From the NCBI RefSeq assembly GCF_025562715.2, contig NZ_JAPFCC010000001.1:1568501-1632500 (forward strand): a stretch of DNA of 64,000 nt. Reading direction: 5' to 3'. The position numbers were made by a program, and so were the translations under genes. Shown here one piece after another: positions 52,873 to 61,138 of the stretch. Below the pieces are notes generated by a model, which had not been told where the DNA came from, did not search any database, and was given only the letters and a program-made list of their open reading frames with translations. The stretch is from Endozoicomonas gorgoniicola (GTDB lineage: Bacteria > Pseudomonadota > Gammaproteobacteria > Pseudomonadales > Endozoicomonadaceae). Each line of letters opens with the position of its first letter. Position 1 is the stretch's first letter.

Positions 52873-53718
52873 ATGTCACTGACGGATAAAGACAACGCCC
52901 TGACTCACCTGATTATGAAGCAGGGCATTGTAACCGCCCCGGGTGTTTATGATGGCCTCTCTGCCCGTCTGGCAGAAGAAGCCGGTTTTTCGGCGCTTTA
53001 CGGCAGTGGTGGAGCCATTGCCCGCAGCACTGGTGTACCCGATATTGGTCTGTTAACCCTGACGGAAGTGGTTGAGCGGGTTCGGCAGATTTGTGAGTCC
53101 ACGTCTCTGCCGGTGATTGCTGATGCCGACACGGGTTTTGGTAATGAGGTCAATGTTAAGCGAACGGTTGAGCTGTTCAAAGGTGCCGGAGTGGCTGCCT
53201 TTCACCTTGAAGACCAGGAGTTTCCCAAGCGTTGCGGTCATCTGGATGGTAAATCCCTGATCGCTGTTGATGAGATGTGCAGAAAAATTGAGGTGGCCAG
53301 CAAATATGCCGGGGAGGTTGTGGTCATAGCCCGTACCGATGCGATTGCTGTCACCGGCTTTGACGATGCCATTGCCCGGGCCAACGCTTATGTTGAGGCT
53401 GGTGCCGACATGCTCTTTGTCGAAGCGCCGCAGACGGTTCAGCAGATTGAAGCCATCGCCAGACAGGCACCGGGTCCCAAACTGATCAACATGTTTTATG
53501 GCGGAAAAACGCCGTTGGTGCCAGCGACTGACCTGAAAGCCATGGGTTATCAGCTGATTATTATTCCGTCTGATTTACAGCGTGCTGCCATGACGGCTAT
53601 GAAAGAAGTGCTGGATGTGATCCGGCGTGATGGCGACAGCGGAGCGGTTGCGGATGATATGCTGACTTTTCAGGATCGTGAACGTCTGGTCAGAACAAAA
53701 GAGTTTTTAAATCCTTAA
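52873..53718 (+). CDS. PrpB-like lyase of the isocitrate lyase/PEP mutase family
   Basis: A 281-residue barrel enzyme. The metal and catalytic region is seen as IADADTGFGNEVNV and HLEDQEFPKRCGHLDGK (the CGH loop), then VVIARTDAIAVTGFDDAI. It sits first in a prpC-acnD-prpF cluster, so 2-methylisocitrate lyase (PrpB: to pyruvate and succinate) is the expected job. However, the N-terminus (GIVTAPGVYDGLSARLAEEAGFSALYGSGGAIARSTGVPD) is more like the oxaloacetate decarboxylase/carboxyphosphonoenolpyruvate mutase branch than canonical PrpB. AGGAG precedes the ATG. Confidence 0.82.
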   Translation: MSLTDKDNALTHLIMKQGIVTAPGVYDGLSARLAEEAGFSALYGSGGAIARSTGVPDIGLLTLTEVVERVRQICESTSLPVIADADTGFGNEVNVKRTVELFKGAGVAAFHLEDQEFPKRCGHLDGKSLIAVDEMCRKIEVASKYAGEVVVIARTDAIAVTGFDDAIARANAYVEAGADMLFVEAPQTVQQIEAIARQAPGPKLINMFYGGKTPLVPATDLKAMGYQLIIIPSDLQRAAMTAMKEVLDVIRRDGDSGAVADDMLTFQDRERLVRTKEFLNP

Positions 53719-53800
53719 TAATCAGAAAGATATTACAAATAATTAAAGTAATGTCTTACTTTAATAATAACAACATCCATAACAAGAATGGAGTAACACC

Positions 53801-54925
53801 ATGGCTGAGAAAAAAGTGGGTGGCGCAGGTCTGCGTGGCCAGAGTGCGGGATCAACGGCGCTATGTACCGTAGGCCAGTCTGGTACCGGCCTGACTTACT
53901 GTGGTTATGACATTTCCGAACTGGCAGACCACGCTACCTTTGAGGAAGTGGCTTATCTGCTGTTCAATGGCGACCTGCCCAATAGCAGTGAACTGCGGGG
54001 TTATAAAGAACGACTGAAAGCCTTCCGGGGGCTGCCTCAGCCATTAAAGGTCTGCCTTGAGCAGATTCCTGCAGATGCTCACCCCATGGATGTATTACGA
54101 ACCGGTACATCCGTTCTTGGCAATCTCGAAACCGAGAAAAGCTTTACTGAGCAGCAGGATGTAGCGGACCGTCTGCTGGGGGCTCTTCCTTCAATCCTTC
54201 TGTACTGGTACCACTTCAGCCACAATGGTGAACGGATTGAGACTGAAGTCGGTGACGATTCCATTGCTGGTCATTTCCTGACCATGCTTCATGGCAAAGA
54301 ACCCCTGGCTGACCACCGTCGCTGTCTGGATGTTTCGCTGATTCTGTACGCCGAACATGAATTTAATGCATCAACGTTTACAGCCAGGGTCTGCGCCTCC
54401 ACCCTGTCGGATATGCATTCCTGTGTGACCGGCGCCATTGGTTCCCTGCGTGGACCGCTGCATGGCGGTGCCAATGAAGCCGCCATGGCTATGATCGAAC
54501 AGTTCAGTTCGGTGGATGAGGCGATGGAAGGTGTCAAAGGCATGCTGGCACGCAAAGACAAGATTATGGGTTTTGGTCATGCCATCTATCGCGAGTCTGA
54601 TCCGCGCAATGCGATTATCAAGAAGTGGTCAAAGCAACTGGGCGAAGCGGTGGGGGACCAGATACTCTATCCGGTTTCCGAAGCCATTGAACAGCTGATG
54701 TGGGATGAAAAGAAACTGTTCTGTAATGCGGATTTCTTCCATGCCTCTGCCTACAACTTCATGGGTATTCCCACCAAACTGTTTACGCCCATTTTTGTTT
54801 GTTCAAGGGTTTCTGGCTGGACGGCTCACGTGATGGAGCAGCGGGCAAATAACCGGATCATCCGTCCTTCTGCCGATTATATTGGCTCGGAGCCACGCAG
54901 CTGGGTGCCGCTGGCAGACCGTTAA
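53801..54925 (+). CDS. prpC: 2-methylcitrate synthase
   Basis: A 374-residue member of the citrate synthase family condensing propionyl-CoA with oxaloacetate. GLRGQSAGSTALCTVGQSGTGLTYCGYDISELA is the PrpC-type start. Catalytic residues lie in LRGPLHGGANEAAM (His), IMGFGHAIYRESDPR (His) and LFCNADFFHASAY (Asp). It lacks the regulatory N-terminal extension of GltA. GGAG precedes the ATG, and it is 82 bp after the lyase gene, so it is operonic. Confidence 0.95.
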   Translation: MAEKKVGGAGLRGQSAGSTALCTVGQSGTGLTYCGYDISELADHATFEEVAYLLFNGDLPNSSELRGYKERLKAFRGLPQPLKVCLEQIPADAHPMDVLRTGTSVLGNLETEKSFTEQQDVADRLLGALPSILLYWYHFSHNGERIETEVGDDSIAGHFLTMLHGKEPLADHRRCLDVSLILYAEHEFNASTFTARVCASTLSDMHSCVTGAIGSLRGPLHGGANEAAMAMIEQFSSVDEAMEGVKGMLARKDKIMGFGHAIYRESDPRNAIIKKWSKQLGEAVGDQILYPVSEAIEQLMWDEKKLFCNADFFHASAYNFMGIPTKLFTPIFVCSRVSGWTAHVMEQRANNRIIRPSADYIGSEPRSWVPLADR

Positions 54926-54996
54926 CAGCGGGTTGATTCAGTCGCCATCCGGACTCCGGCTGGCTCCTTTCCTTTTGACCCGGTGGATTCATTGTT

Positions 54997-57621
54997 ATGA
55001 GTACAGCAGTTATGAACACTGCCTATCGAAAACCCTTACCAGGGACTGATCTGGATTATTATGACACCCGGGCTGCCGTTGATGCGATTCAACCGGGGGC
55101 TTACCTTAAGCTGCCATACACTTCCCGGGTACTGGCGGAAAATCTGGTACGTCGTTGTGATCCGGCAATGTTGACGGCTTCTTTGCAGCAGATTATTGAT
55201 CGCAGGCGGGAGCTGGACTTTCCCTGGTATCCGGCACGAGTCGTCTGCCACGATATCCTTGGGCAGACAGCGCTGGTCGACCTCGCTGGTCTGCGTGATG
55301 CCATTGCCGAACAGGGCGGCGACCCGGCACAGATTAACCCGGTGGTGCCAACCCAGCTGATTGTGGATCATTCACTGGCGGTGGAACACGGAGGCTACGA
55401 CAAAGACGCTTTCGACAAGAACCGCGCCATTGAGGACCGGCGCAATGAAGATCGCTTCCACTTTATTAACTGGACCAGAGACGCCTTTAAAAACGTCGAT
55501 GTTATTCCACCCGGCAATGGCATTCTGCATCAGATTAACCTGGAAAAAATGTCACCGGTTATCCAGTCCCGTGATGGTGTGGCTTTTCCGGATACACTGG
55601 TAGGCACTGACAGCCATACGCCCCATGTGGATGCTCTGGGTGTGATTGCCATTGGTGTTGGCGGACTGGAAGCAGAAAGCGTGATGCTGGGACGGGCTTC
55701 CTGGATGCGCCTGCCCGACATTATTGGCGTTGAGATTGTCGGCAGACGCCAGCCTGGCATTACCGCCACGGATATTGTACTGGCAATGACGGAGTTCCTG
55801 CGTAATGAAAAGGTCGTGTCGTCTTATCTGGAGTTTTATGGCACAGGGGTTGCTGACCTGACCCTGGGCGACCGCGCCACCATCTCCAATATGACGCCGG
55901 AATTTGGTGCCTCTGCGGGACTGTTCTACATTGACCAGCAGACCATTGATTACCTGACGCTAACCGGCAGGGACGATGATCAGGTCAGACTGGTCGAACA
56001 CTACGCCAAAACCACAGGACTCTGGGCAGACAGTCTGGAACAGGCAGACTATGAACGGGTTCTGACGTTTGACCTGTCAAAGGTGGGGCGCAATATTGCC
56101 GGCCCTTCTAACCCACACCGTCGTGTATCTACCTCTGAACTGGCACAGCAGGGCATTTCCGGCAAAGTAGAAAACGAACCCGGTCTGATGCCCGACGGGG
56201 CTGTTATTATTGCCGCCATTACCAGCTGTACCAATACCTCTAACCCCAGAAACACGGTTGCAGCCGGGCTGTTAGCCAGAAAAGCCAATGCCCTGGGTCT
56301 TACCCGTAAACCCTGGGTAAAAACCTCCTTTGCGCCCGGCTCCAAAGCAGTACAGCTGTACCTTGAATCTGCCGGTCTGCTGCCAGAACTGGAAAGCCTC
56401 GGCTTTGGTATTGTCGGCTTTGCCTGTACCACCTGTAACGGCATGAGCGGAGCCCTTGATCCGGTTATTCAGCAGGAAGTGGTTGACCGCGACCTGTATG
56501 CAACAGCGGTGCTGTCTGGCAACCGTAACTTTGACGGACGTATCCATCCTTATGCGAAACAGGCCTTCCTTGCCTCACCACCGCTGGTGGTGGCCTATGC
56601 CATTGCCGGAACCATTCGTTTTGATATTGAACAGGATGTTCTGGGTACTGACCAGAAAGGTAATCCTGTCACGTTGAAGGATATCTGGCCTGCGGATGAA
56701 GAGATTGATGCAATTGTTCAGACTCATGTAAAGCCGGAACAGTTTCGGGAAGTGTATATTCCCATGTTTGATCTGCAGTCTGACCATGAAAATACAACAG
56801 ACCCTCTTTATCAGTGGCGTCCGCAAAGCACTTATATTCGCCGGCCGCCTTACTGGGAAGGGGCTCTGGCAGGTGAGCGTACCATGACAGGCATGCGCCC
56901 TCTGGCGGTGCTTGGCGATAATATAACCACTGACCACCTGTCGCCGTCCAATGCGATTCTGCCTGCCAGTGCTGCCGGAGAATATCTCGCGAAAATGGGA
57001 CTGCCGGAAGAAGACTTTAACTCCTACGCCACTCATCGTGGTGACCATCTGACGGCTCAGAGAGCCACCTTTGCCAATCCAAAGCTGCTGAACGAAATGG
57101 TGACAGACCATGGTGAAGTGGTTCAGGGCTCTCTGGCACGGGTAGAGCCGGAAGGTAAGGTCACGCGCATGTGGGAAGCGATTGAAACTTATATGGAGCG
57201 TCAGCAGCCATTGATCATTATTGCCGGGGCTGATTATGGTCAGGGGTCATCCCGTGACTGGGCGGCTAAAGGTGTGCGACTTGCCGGTGTGGAGGTGATT
57301 GTTGCTGAAGGGTTTGAACGTATTCACCGAACCAACCTGGTGGGAATGGGGGTGCTGCCACTGGAGTTTAAACCGGGTGTCACCCGAAAGACTCTGGGTA
57401 TCGACGGTACCGAACTCTTTGATGTTGTGGGTGAGCGAATACCGGGCGCTACGCTGAACCTTCTAATCCATCGCCGTGAGGGTGAAACGGTTGAAGTACC
57501 TGTGACCTGTCGCCTTGATACCGCCGAGGAACTGTCCATTTATGAAGCGGGTGGAGTGCTTCAGCGTTTTGCCAGAGATTTTTTGAGTAAAGATGAACGG
57601 TTAGCGGGTGTTATGGCGTAA
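54997..57621 (+). CDS. acnD: Fe-S-dependent 2-methylcitrate dehydratase
   Basis: An 874-residue aconitase-superfamily enzyme that dehydrates 2-methylcitrate to 2-methylaconitate (the trans-type isomer in studied cases). Cluster ligands Cys411 (SCTNTSNPRN), Cys477 and Cys480 (CTTCNGMSG) are present. DTLVGTDSHTPHVDALGVIAIGVGG, HLSPSNAILPAS and GADYGQGSSRDWAAKGVRLAGVEVI (swivel domain) are family marks. The product requires isomerisation by PrpF, encoded next. It replaces the PrpD dehydratase found in enteric bacteria. Confidence 0.96.
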   Translation: MSTAVMNTAYRKPLPGTDLDYYDTRAAVDAIQPGAYLKLPYTSRVLAENLVRRCDPAMLTASLQQIIDRRRELDFPWYPARVVCHDILGQTALVDLAGLRDAIAEQGGDPAQINPVVPTQLIVDHSLAVEHGGYDKDAFDKNRAIEDRRNEDRFHFINWTRDAFKNVDVIPPGNGILHQINLEKMSPVIQSRDGVAFPDTLVGTDSHTPHVDALGVIAIGVGGLEAESVMLGRASWMRLPDIIGVEIVGRRQPGITATDIVLAMTEFLRNEKVVSSYLEFYGTGVADLTLGDRATISNMTPEFGASAGLFYIDQQTIDYLTLTGRDDDQVRLVEHYAKTTGLWADSLEQADYERVLTFDLSKVGRNIAGPSNPHRRVSTSELAQQGISGKVENEPGLMPDGAVIIAAITSCTNTSNPRNTVAAGLLARKANALGLTRKPWVKTSFAPGSKAVQLYLESAGLLPELESLGFGIVGFACTTCNGMSGALDPVIQQEVVDRDLYATAVLSGNRNFDGRIHPYAKQAFLASPPLVVAYAIAGTIRFDIEQDVLGTDQKGNPVTLKDIWPADEEIDAIVQTHVKPEQFREVYIPMFDLQSDHENTTDPLYQWRPQSTYIRRPPYWEGALAGERTMTGMRPLAVLGDNITTDHLSPSNAILPASAAGEYLAKMGLPEEDFNSYATHRGDHLTAQRATFANPKLLNEMVTDHGEVVQGSLARVEPEGKVTRMWEAIETYMERQQPLIIIAGADYGQGSSRDWAAKGVRLAGVEVIVAEGFERIHRTNLVGMGVLPLEFKPGVTRKTLGIDGTELFDVVGERIPGATLNLLIHRREGETVEVPVTCRLDTAEELSIYEAGGVLQRFARDFLSKDERLAGVMA

Positions 57622-57636
57622 GGGAATATATCGCTG

Positions 57637-57661
57637 TCCGTCGCCCGTCGCCCGTCGCCCG
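57637..57661. repeat. 7-bp tandem repeat between acnD and prpF
   Basis: CGTCGCC-type units repeated three times (CCGTCGCCCGTCGCCCGTCG...), in the 86-bp spacer ahead of prpF. It lies outside the ribosome site. Confidence 0.7.
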
Positions 57662-57707
57662 CAGCCTGTTGTTGGTTGATGGTTGCCACCCTAAGGAGAG
57701 AAAAAAC

Positions 57708-58934
57708 ATGAGCTTTGTGCCTCAGGTGAAAATTCCCGCCACCTATATGCGTGGCGGAACCAGTAAAGGGGTGTTCTTCAGCCTTGAAGAACTTCCTGAA
57801 CCGGCTCAGGTGCCAGGTGAAGCCAGAGACAAACTGCTGTTACGAGTGATTGGTAGCCCTGACCCCTATGGCAAACACACCGACGGCATGGGTGGGGCTA
57901 CTTCCAGTACCAGTAAAACGGTCATTGTTTCCAGAAGTGTTTCAAAGAGTGCTTCCAAAAGTGTTTCAAAGAGTGCTTCCGGGAACAGTCAGCCAGAACA
58001 CGATGTGGACTATCTGTTTGGTCAGGTCGCCATCGACAGACCGTTCGTAGACTGGAGTGGTAACTGTGGCAATCTGACGGCTGCCGTGGGAGCCTTTGCT
58101 ATCAGTAAAGGGCTGGTTGATCCGGATCGGATTCCTGACAATGGCATTGCCACGGTACGGATCTGGCAGGTGAACATCCGGAAAACCATTGTTGCCCATA
58201 TTCCCATAAGTAACGGCGAGGTGCAGGAAACCGGTGATTTTGAGCTGGATGGCGTCACTTTTCCTGCGGCAGAAGTGCAGGTTGAGTTTTTAAGTCCGGT
58301 GGATGCCAGTGAAGCCATGTTCCCTACCGGGCAGCTGGTGGATGATTTGGACGTGCCGGGTATTGGTTGTTTAAAAGCCACCATGATTAATGCAGGGATT
58401 CCCACCATTTTCCTGAACGCTCAAGATATTGGTTACACGGGAACAGAGCTGCAGGATGTTATTAATGGTGATGAGGGTGCTTTGAATCGACTTGAAAGCA
58501 TTCGCGCTCATGGTGCGGTACAGATGGGGCTGGTTGAGCATATTGATCAGGCGGCACACAGGCAGCATACCCCAAAGCTCGCCTTTGTTAGCAGGCCCGC
58601 TGATTATAAGGCTTCCAGTGGTAAAACGGTGTCAGCGAATGATGTTGATCTGCTGGTCAGGGCAATGTCCATGGGTAAGCTTCATCATGCCATGATGGGA
58701 ACCGCAGCGGTGGCGATTGGCACTGCGGCTGCTATCCCCGGAACTCTGGTGAACCTTGCCGCCGGTGGGGGAGAGCGGCAGGTGGTTCGCTTTGGTCATC
58801 CGTCGGGTACATTAAAAGTGGGTGCCAGTGCCAGTCTTGTTAAAGGGGAGTGGGTTGTTGAAAAGGCAGTGATGAGCCGGAGTGCCAGAGTGTTGATGGA
58901 AGGCTGGGTTCGGGTGCCGGGTGATGCGTTCTGA
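57708..58934 (+). CDS. prpF: 2-methylaconitate cis-trans isomerase
   Basis: A 408-residue diaminopimelate-epimerase-fold protein that isomerises the AcnD product so that AcnB can rehydrate it. QVKIPATYMRGGTSKGVFF, SPDPYGKHTDGMGGATSSTSKTVIV, FVDWSGNCGNLTAAVGAFAI and SMGKLHHAMMGTAAVAIGTAAAIPGTLVN are typical. AAGGAGAG before the ATG at 57708 fixes the start. Residues near 76-96 (SRSVSKSASKSVSKSASGNS) are an insertion relative to other PrpF proteins, built from a 24-bp tandem repeat. The surrounding motifs are intact, so it is probably functional. Confidence 0.95.
   Translation: MSFVPQVKIPATYMRGGTSKGVFFSLEELPEPAQVPGEARDKLLLRVIGSPDPYGKHTDGMGGATSSTSKTVIVSRSVSKSASKSVSKSASGNSQPEHDVDYLFGQVAIDRPFVDWSGNCGNLTAAVGAFAISKGLVDPDRIPDNGIATVRIWQVNIRKTIVAHIPISNGEVQETGDFELDGVTFPAAEVQVEFLSPVDASEAMFPTGQLVDDLDVPGIGCLKATMINAGIPTIFLNAQDIGYTGTELQDVINGDEGALNRLESIRAHGAVQMGLVEHIDQAAHRQHTPKLAFVSRPADYKASSGKTVSANDVDLLVRAMSMGKLHHAMMGTAAVAIGTAAAIPGTLVNLAAGGGERQVVRFGHPSGTLKVGASASLVKGEWVVEKAVMSRSARVLMEGWVRVPGDAF
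57936..57980. repeat. 24-bp in-frame tandem repeat inside prpF
   Basis: A 21-base unit (AGTGTTTCAAAGAG followed by TGCTTCC) occurs at 57936-57956 and identically at 57960-57980, separated by AAA. It encodes SVSKSASK twice and preserves the frame. Confidence 0.9.
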
Positions 58935-58995
58935 TAGTCTGTTCCGCTTCGAATACAGGCTCCTAGTGCAGCTAAGCGCTAAAAACCATGCATGC

Positions 58996-59165
58996 AAAAC
59001 CTTTGTCTATGGCTCAGGCAGGGGATAAAGGTTAATTGCAGCATGCCGGCAATGCGCAGGTTGTACTCAATCACCACCAGTTCGTTATTGGGGTCTTGCA
59101 AAATGGCAGCAAGCACCTGCTGGTAGCGAGGGTTAACCGGTATTGAGGTATCGTAACGCCCAGAG
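58996..59165 (-). pseudogene. GNAT acetyltransferase N-terminal remnant
   Basis: On the minus strand: GRYDTSIPVNPRYQQVLAAILQDPNNELVVIEYNLRIAGMLQLTFIPCLSHRQ. This corresponds to residues about 25-75 of common GNAT-family N-acetyltransferases (xxGxLQLTFIPxL motif). The acetyl-CoA-binding Q/RxxGxG/A motif and the C-terminal half are absent. It abuts the end of the ART-like orphan gene. Confidence 0.7.
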
Positions 59166-59171
59166 TGAGGG

Positions 59172-59933
59172 TCAGGCATCAACATCAACCATCTCCCATT
59201 CACTTTCTCCATTGAAACTCGCCGCAACAGCCCTGGCACCCTCCATTCCTCCGGCATACCCCGGGTTAACATAAAGTTTAAGTTTTCGTGAATTTAGCGA
59301 CCTGTTCGAAAAAGGAAAGGTTTTAATGACGCCTACGATTCTTGATCCAGAAAGAGGGTATGTAATAGCCACATCAAAAATCTTTTGGGTAGAGGGGAAT
59401 CTAACGAACGTTTGATCATCAATATCATGATGTGGGAAAGCGTGTACATCACTTTCTGGCACAATAGCATCACGAAAGTACCTGACCGGTGGTTTGCTAC
59501 GAATAATGCCTCCTAAATCCCTGATATCAATTAAACACACTGAGCTGGCAAGGGGATTGCTGCAGCGAGCTTGATAATAGCATATATAAGTGGCAAAGCA
59601 TTTTATCGTTTCCGGATCTACGGGAGTAGATAAGTTCGTTAACTTGAAGCCAAGCGGTGTGTTACACAGTATCACATCTAATAAGGTGGGATATACCCCG
59701 CTCTCAACATTGCACATAGCTGGAGACATACCCTCTTTTAACGTAGCAGGAATATCGTTCTCATCCACACTCATGTAGACATAACCGAAAAGTCGCTTAT
59801 GTCCTCTCCGGACACTGTCTGCATAACTCGTTTCCGCTATCTTGGTTGTATCCTGAAAAAACAGGCTTTTAGTCAAAAGAAGCATGTTGCTTTCTTTAAA
59901 AAAATCTTTTAGCTTTATCAGGGAATCAGGCAT
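59172..59933 (-). CDS. Orphan protein, possible ADP-ribosyltransferase-like effector (copy 2)
   Basis: A 253-residue paralogue of 20636-21355, conserved over its whole length. The start at 59933 (MPDSLIKLKDFFKESNMLLL) aligns with the other copy and has GGAG eight bases upstream; an in-frame start at 60029 lies in conserved non-coding sequence. Here the VYR arginine is replaced by Met54 (GYVYMSVDENDI), while LSTP (Ser102, Thr103) and KIFDVAITYP (Asp187) remain. If the ADP-ribosyltransferase resemblance is real, this copy has lost the NAD-binding Arg and is probably inactive or repurposed. It has a 14-residue insert around 155-170 relative to copy 1. Confidence 0.5.
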   Translation of the reverse strand: MPDSLIKLKDFFKESNMLLLTKSLFFQDTTKIAETSYADSVRRGHKRLFGYVYMSVDENDIPATLKEGMSPAMCNVESGVYPTLLDVILCNTPLGFKLTNLSTPVDPETIKCFATYICYYQARCSNPLASSVCLIDIRDLGGIIRSKPPVRYFRDAIVPESDVHAFPHHDIDDQTFVRFPSTQKIFDVAITYPLSGSRIVGVIKTFPFSNRSLNSRKLKLYVNPGYAGGMEGARAVAASFNGESEWEMVDVDA

Positions 59934-60020
59934 CGTAAACACTCCGGTTAAAGCTATTAATTCCGCCCCAAGGTTAGTACATCGTTGTATTGCTGAAACA
60001 GACATAATCCCTTGTCTGCA
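59929..60020 (-). promoter_or_regulatory. Conserved upstream module shared by the two ART-like orphans
   Basis: The sequence ahead of this gene matches that ahead of copy 1 (21351-21470). It includes GGAG with the start codon, then TTAATTxCGCCCC, then AAGGxTAGTACATCGTTG and GCTGAAACAG. Copy 1 has about 26 extra bases (CGTCAGGTTATACGACAGCA and flanks). Conservation outside the coding part suggests a shared promoter or regulatory element. Confidence 0.5.
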
Positions 60021-60096
60021 CACCACCAATCCAGGTCTGGTCTAAATGAACCTGATCAAGACTCCCCAATGCAGTTTCATTGTCGCTCCCTTTTAC

Positions 60097-60138
60097 AAAG
60101 GGACAGTTACAACGGGACAGTTACAACGGGACAGATTA
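60097..60138. repeat. Three 14-bp tandem repeats downstream of ppsR
   Basis: AAAGGGACAGTTAC, AACGGGACAGTTAC and AACGGGACAGATTA in direct succession, ending 3 bases before the ppsR stop codon. Confidence 0.85.
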
Positions 60139-60141
60139 CCT

Positions 60142-60963
60142 CTATTTCAATCGCCTCTCTAACCCGGTCATGGCCATGATCCGCGTAGCAATTTCTTCTA
60201 CCGAATAATCGGTACTGTTGATGGAAGGGATGTTTTCCTGCCGGTAAATCTGTTCAACGCTGAAAACCTCGTGCTGACATTGCTGGCTGGAAGCGTAACG
60301 GCTGTTAGGTTTGCGTTCATGGCGAATGCCTGAGAGACGTCCGGGGTGAATGGTCAGTCCGAACAGTTTCTGGCGATAAGGTTTGAGGGACGCAGGCAGC
60401 CGGGGTGTCAGTCCTAAGTCTTCCTCGGTAATCGGGTAGTTGGCAGCGAAAATCCCAAACTGCAGGCCAAGATAAATACAGGTCGGGGTTTTGCCGGAGC
60501 GGGATACCCCCAGCAGAATAATATCGGCTCTGTCGTAATTGCGGGTTCGGCAGCCATCATCATTTTCCAGGGCAAACTGTACCGCCTCAATGCGGCGGTG
60601 GTAACTGCTGTTGCTGTGGGTCGAGCGTTTTTGACCGGCACGGTAGAGAGCGTGCTGACCAAACTCCTGTTCCAGGCCTGGCAGGAAAGTCTGGAACAGG
60701 TCAATCACATAAGCACCACTGGCGTGCATCATGCAGCTGACCTCTTCATTGAGTACGGTCATAAACAGTATGGGCTGGGTACCATCGACGCCCTGAGGCT
60801 GGTTAATGGTTTCCAGTGCCTGTGCGGCTTTTTCGACGGTGTCAACATAAGGCAGGGTCACATACCTGAATTTAGGGCCGGTAAACTGTGCCAGCAGGCT
60901 CTGCCCAAAGGATTCAGCGGTTATGCCGGTACCATCAGAGATAAAAAATACGTTGCGATGCAC
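60142..60963 (-). CDS. ppsR: PEP synthase regulatory protein (bifunctional kinase/pyrophosphorylase)
   Basis: A 273-residue DUF299 protein. MHRNVFFISDGTGITAESFGQSLLAQF and the P-loop ILLGVSRSGKTPTCIYLGLQFGIFAANYPI are diagnostic. It inactivates PEP synthase by ADP-dependent phosphorylation and reactivates it by phosphate-dependent dephosphorylation. Length matches E. coli PpsR (277). It is divergent from its target gene ppsA, with the intergenic region (about 175 bp) shared, a conserved arrangement. Confidence 0.96.
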   Translation of the reverse strand: MHRNVFFISDGTGITAESFGQSLLAQFTGPKFRYVTLPYVDTVEKAAQALETINQPQGVDGTQPILFMTVLNEEVSCMMHASGAYVIDLFQTFLPGLEQEFGQHALYRAGQKRSTHSNSSYHRRIEAVQFALENDDGCRTRNYDRADIILLGVSRSGKTPTCIYLGLQFGIFAANYPITEEDLGLTPRLPASLKPYRQKLFGLTIHPGRLSGIRHERKPNSRYASSQQCQHEVFSVEQIYRQENIPSINSTDYSVEEIATRIMAMTGLERRLK

Positions 60964-61138
60964 AAAAAAATACTCTTTTTAGTCGTTTCAGGGTATTTCA
61001 TTCGGTAACAAAATCGCACATATTATACCGGCATCAAGATGACGGATACAGATCCTGCTGTCGCAAAAGCTTCCGGCCGGATCTGGAATAAAACAGCAAC
61101 CCGTGTTTACGGGAGAGACGCGCCAGAGGAAAACGATT

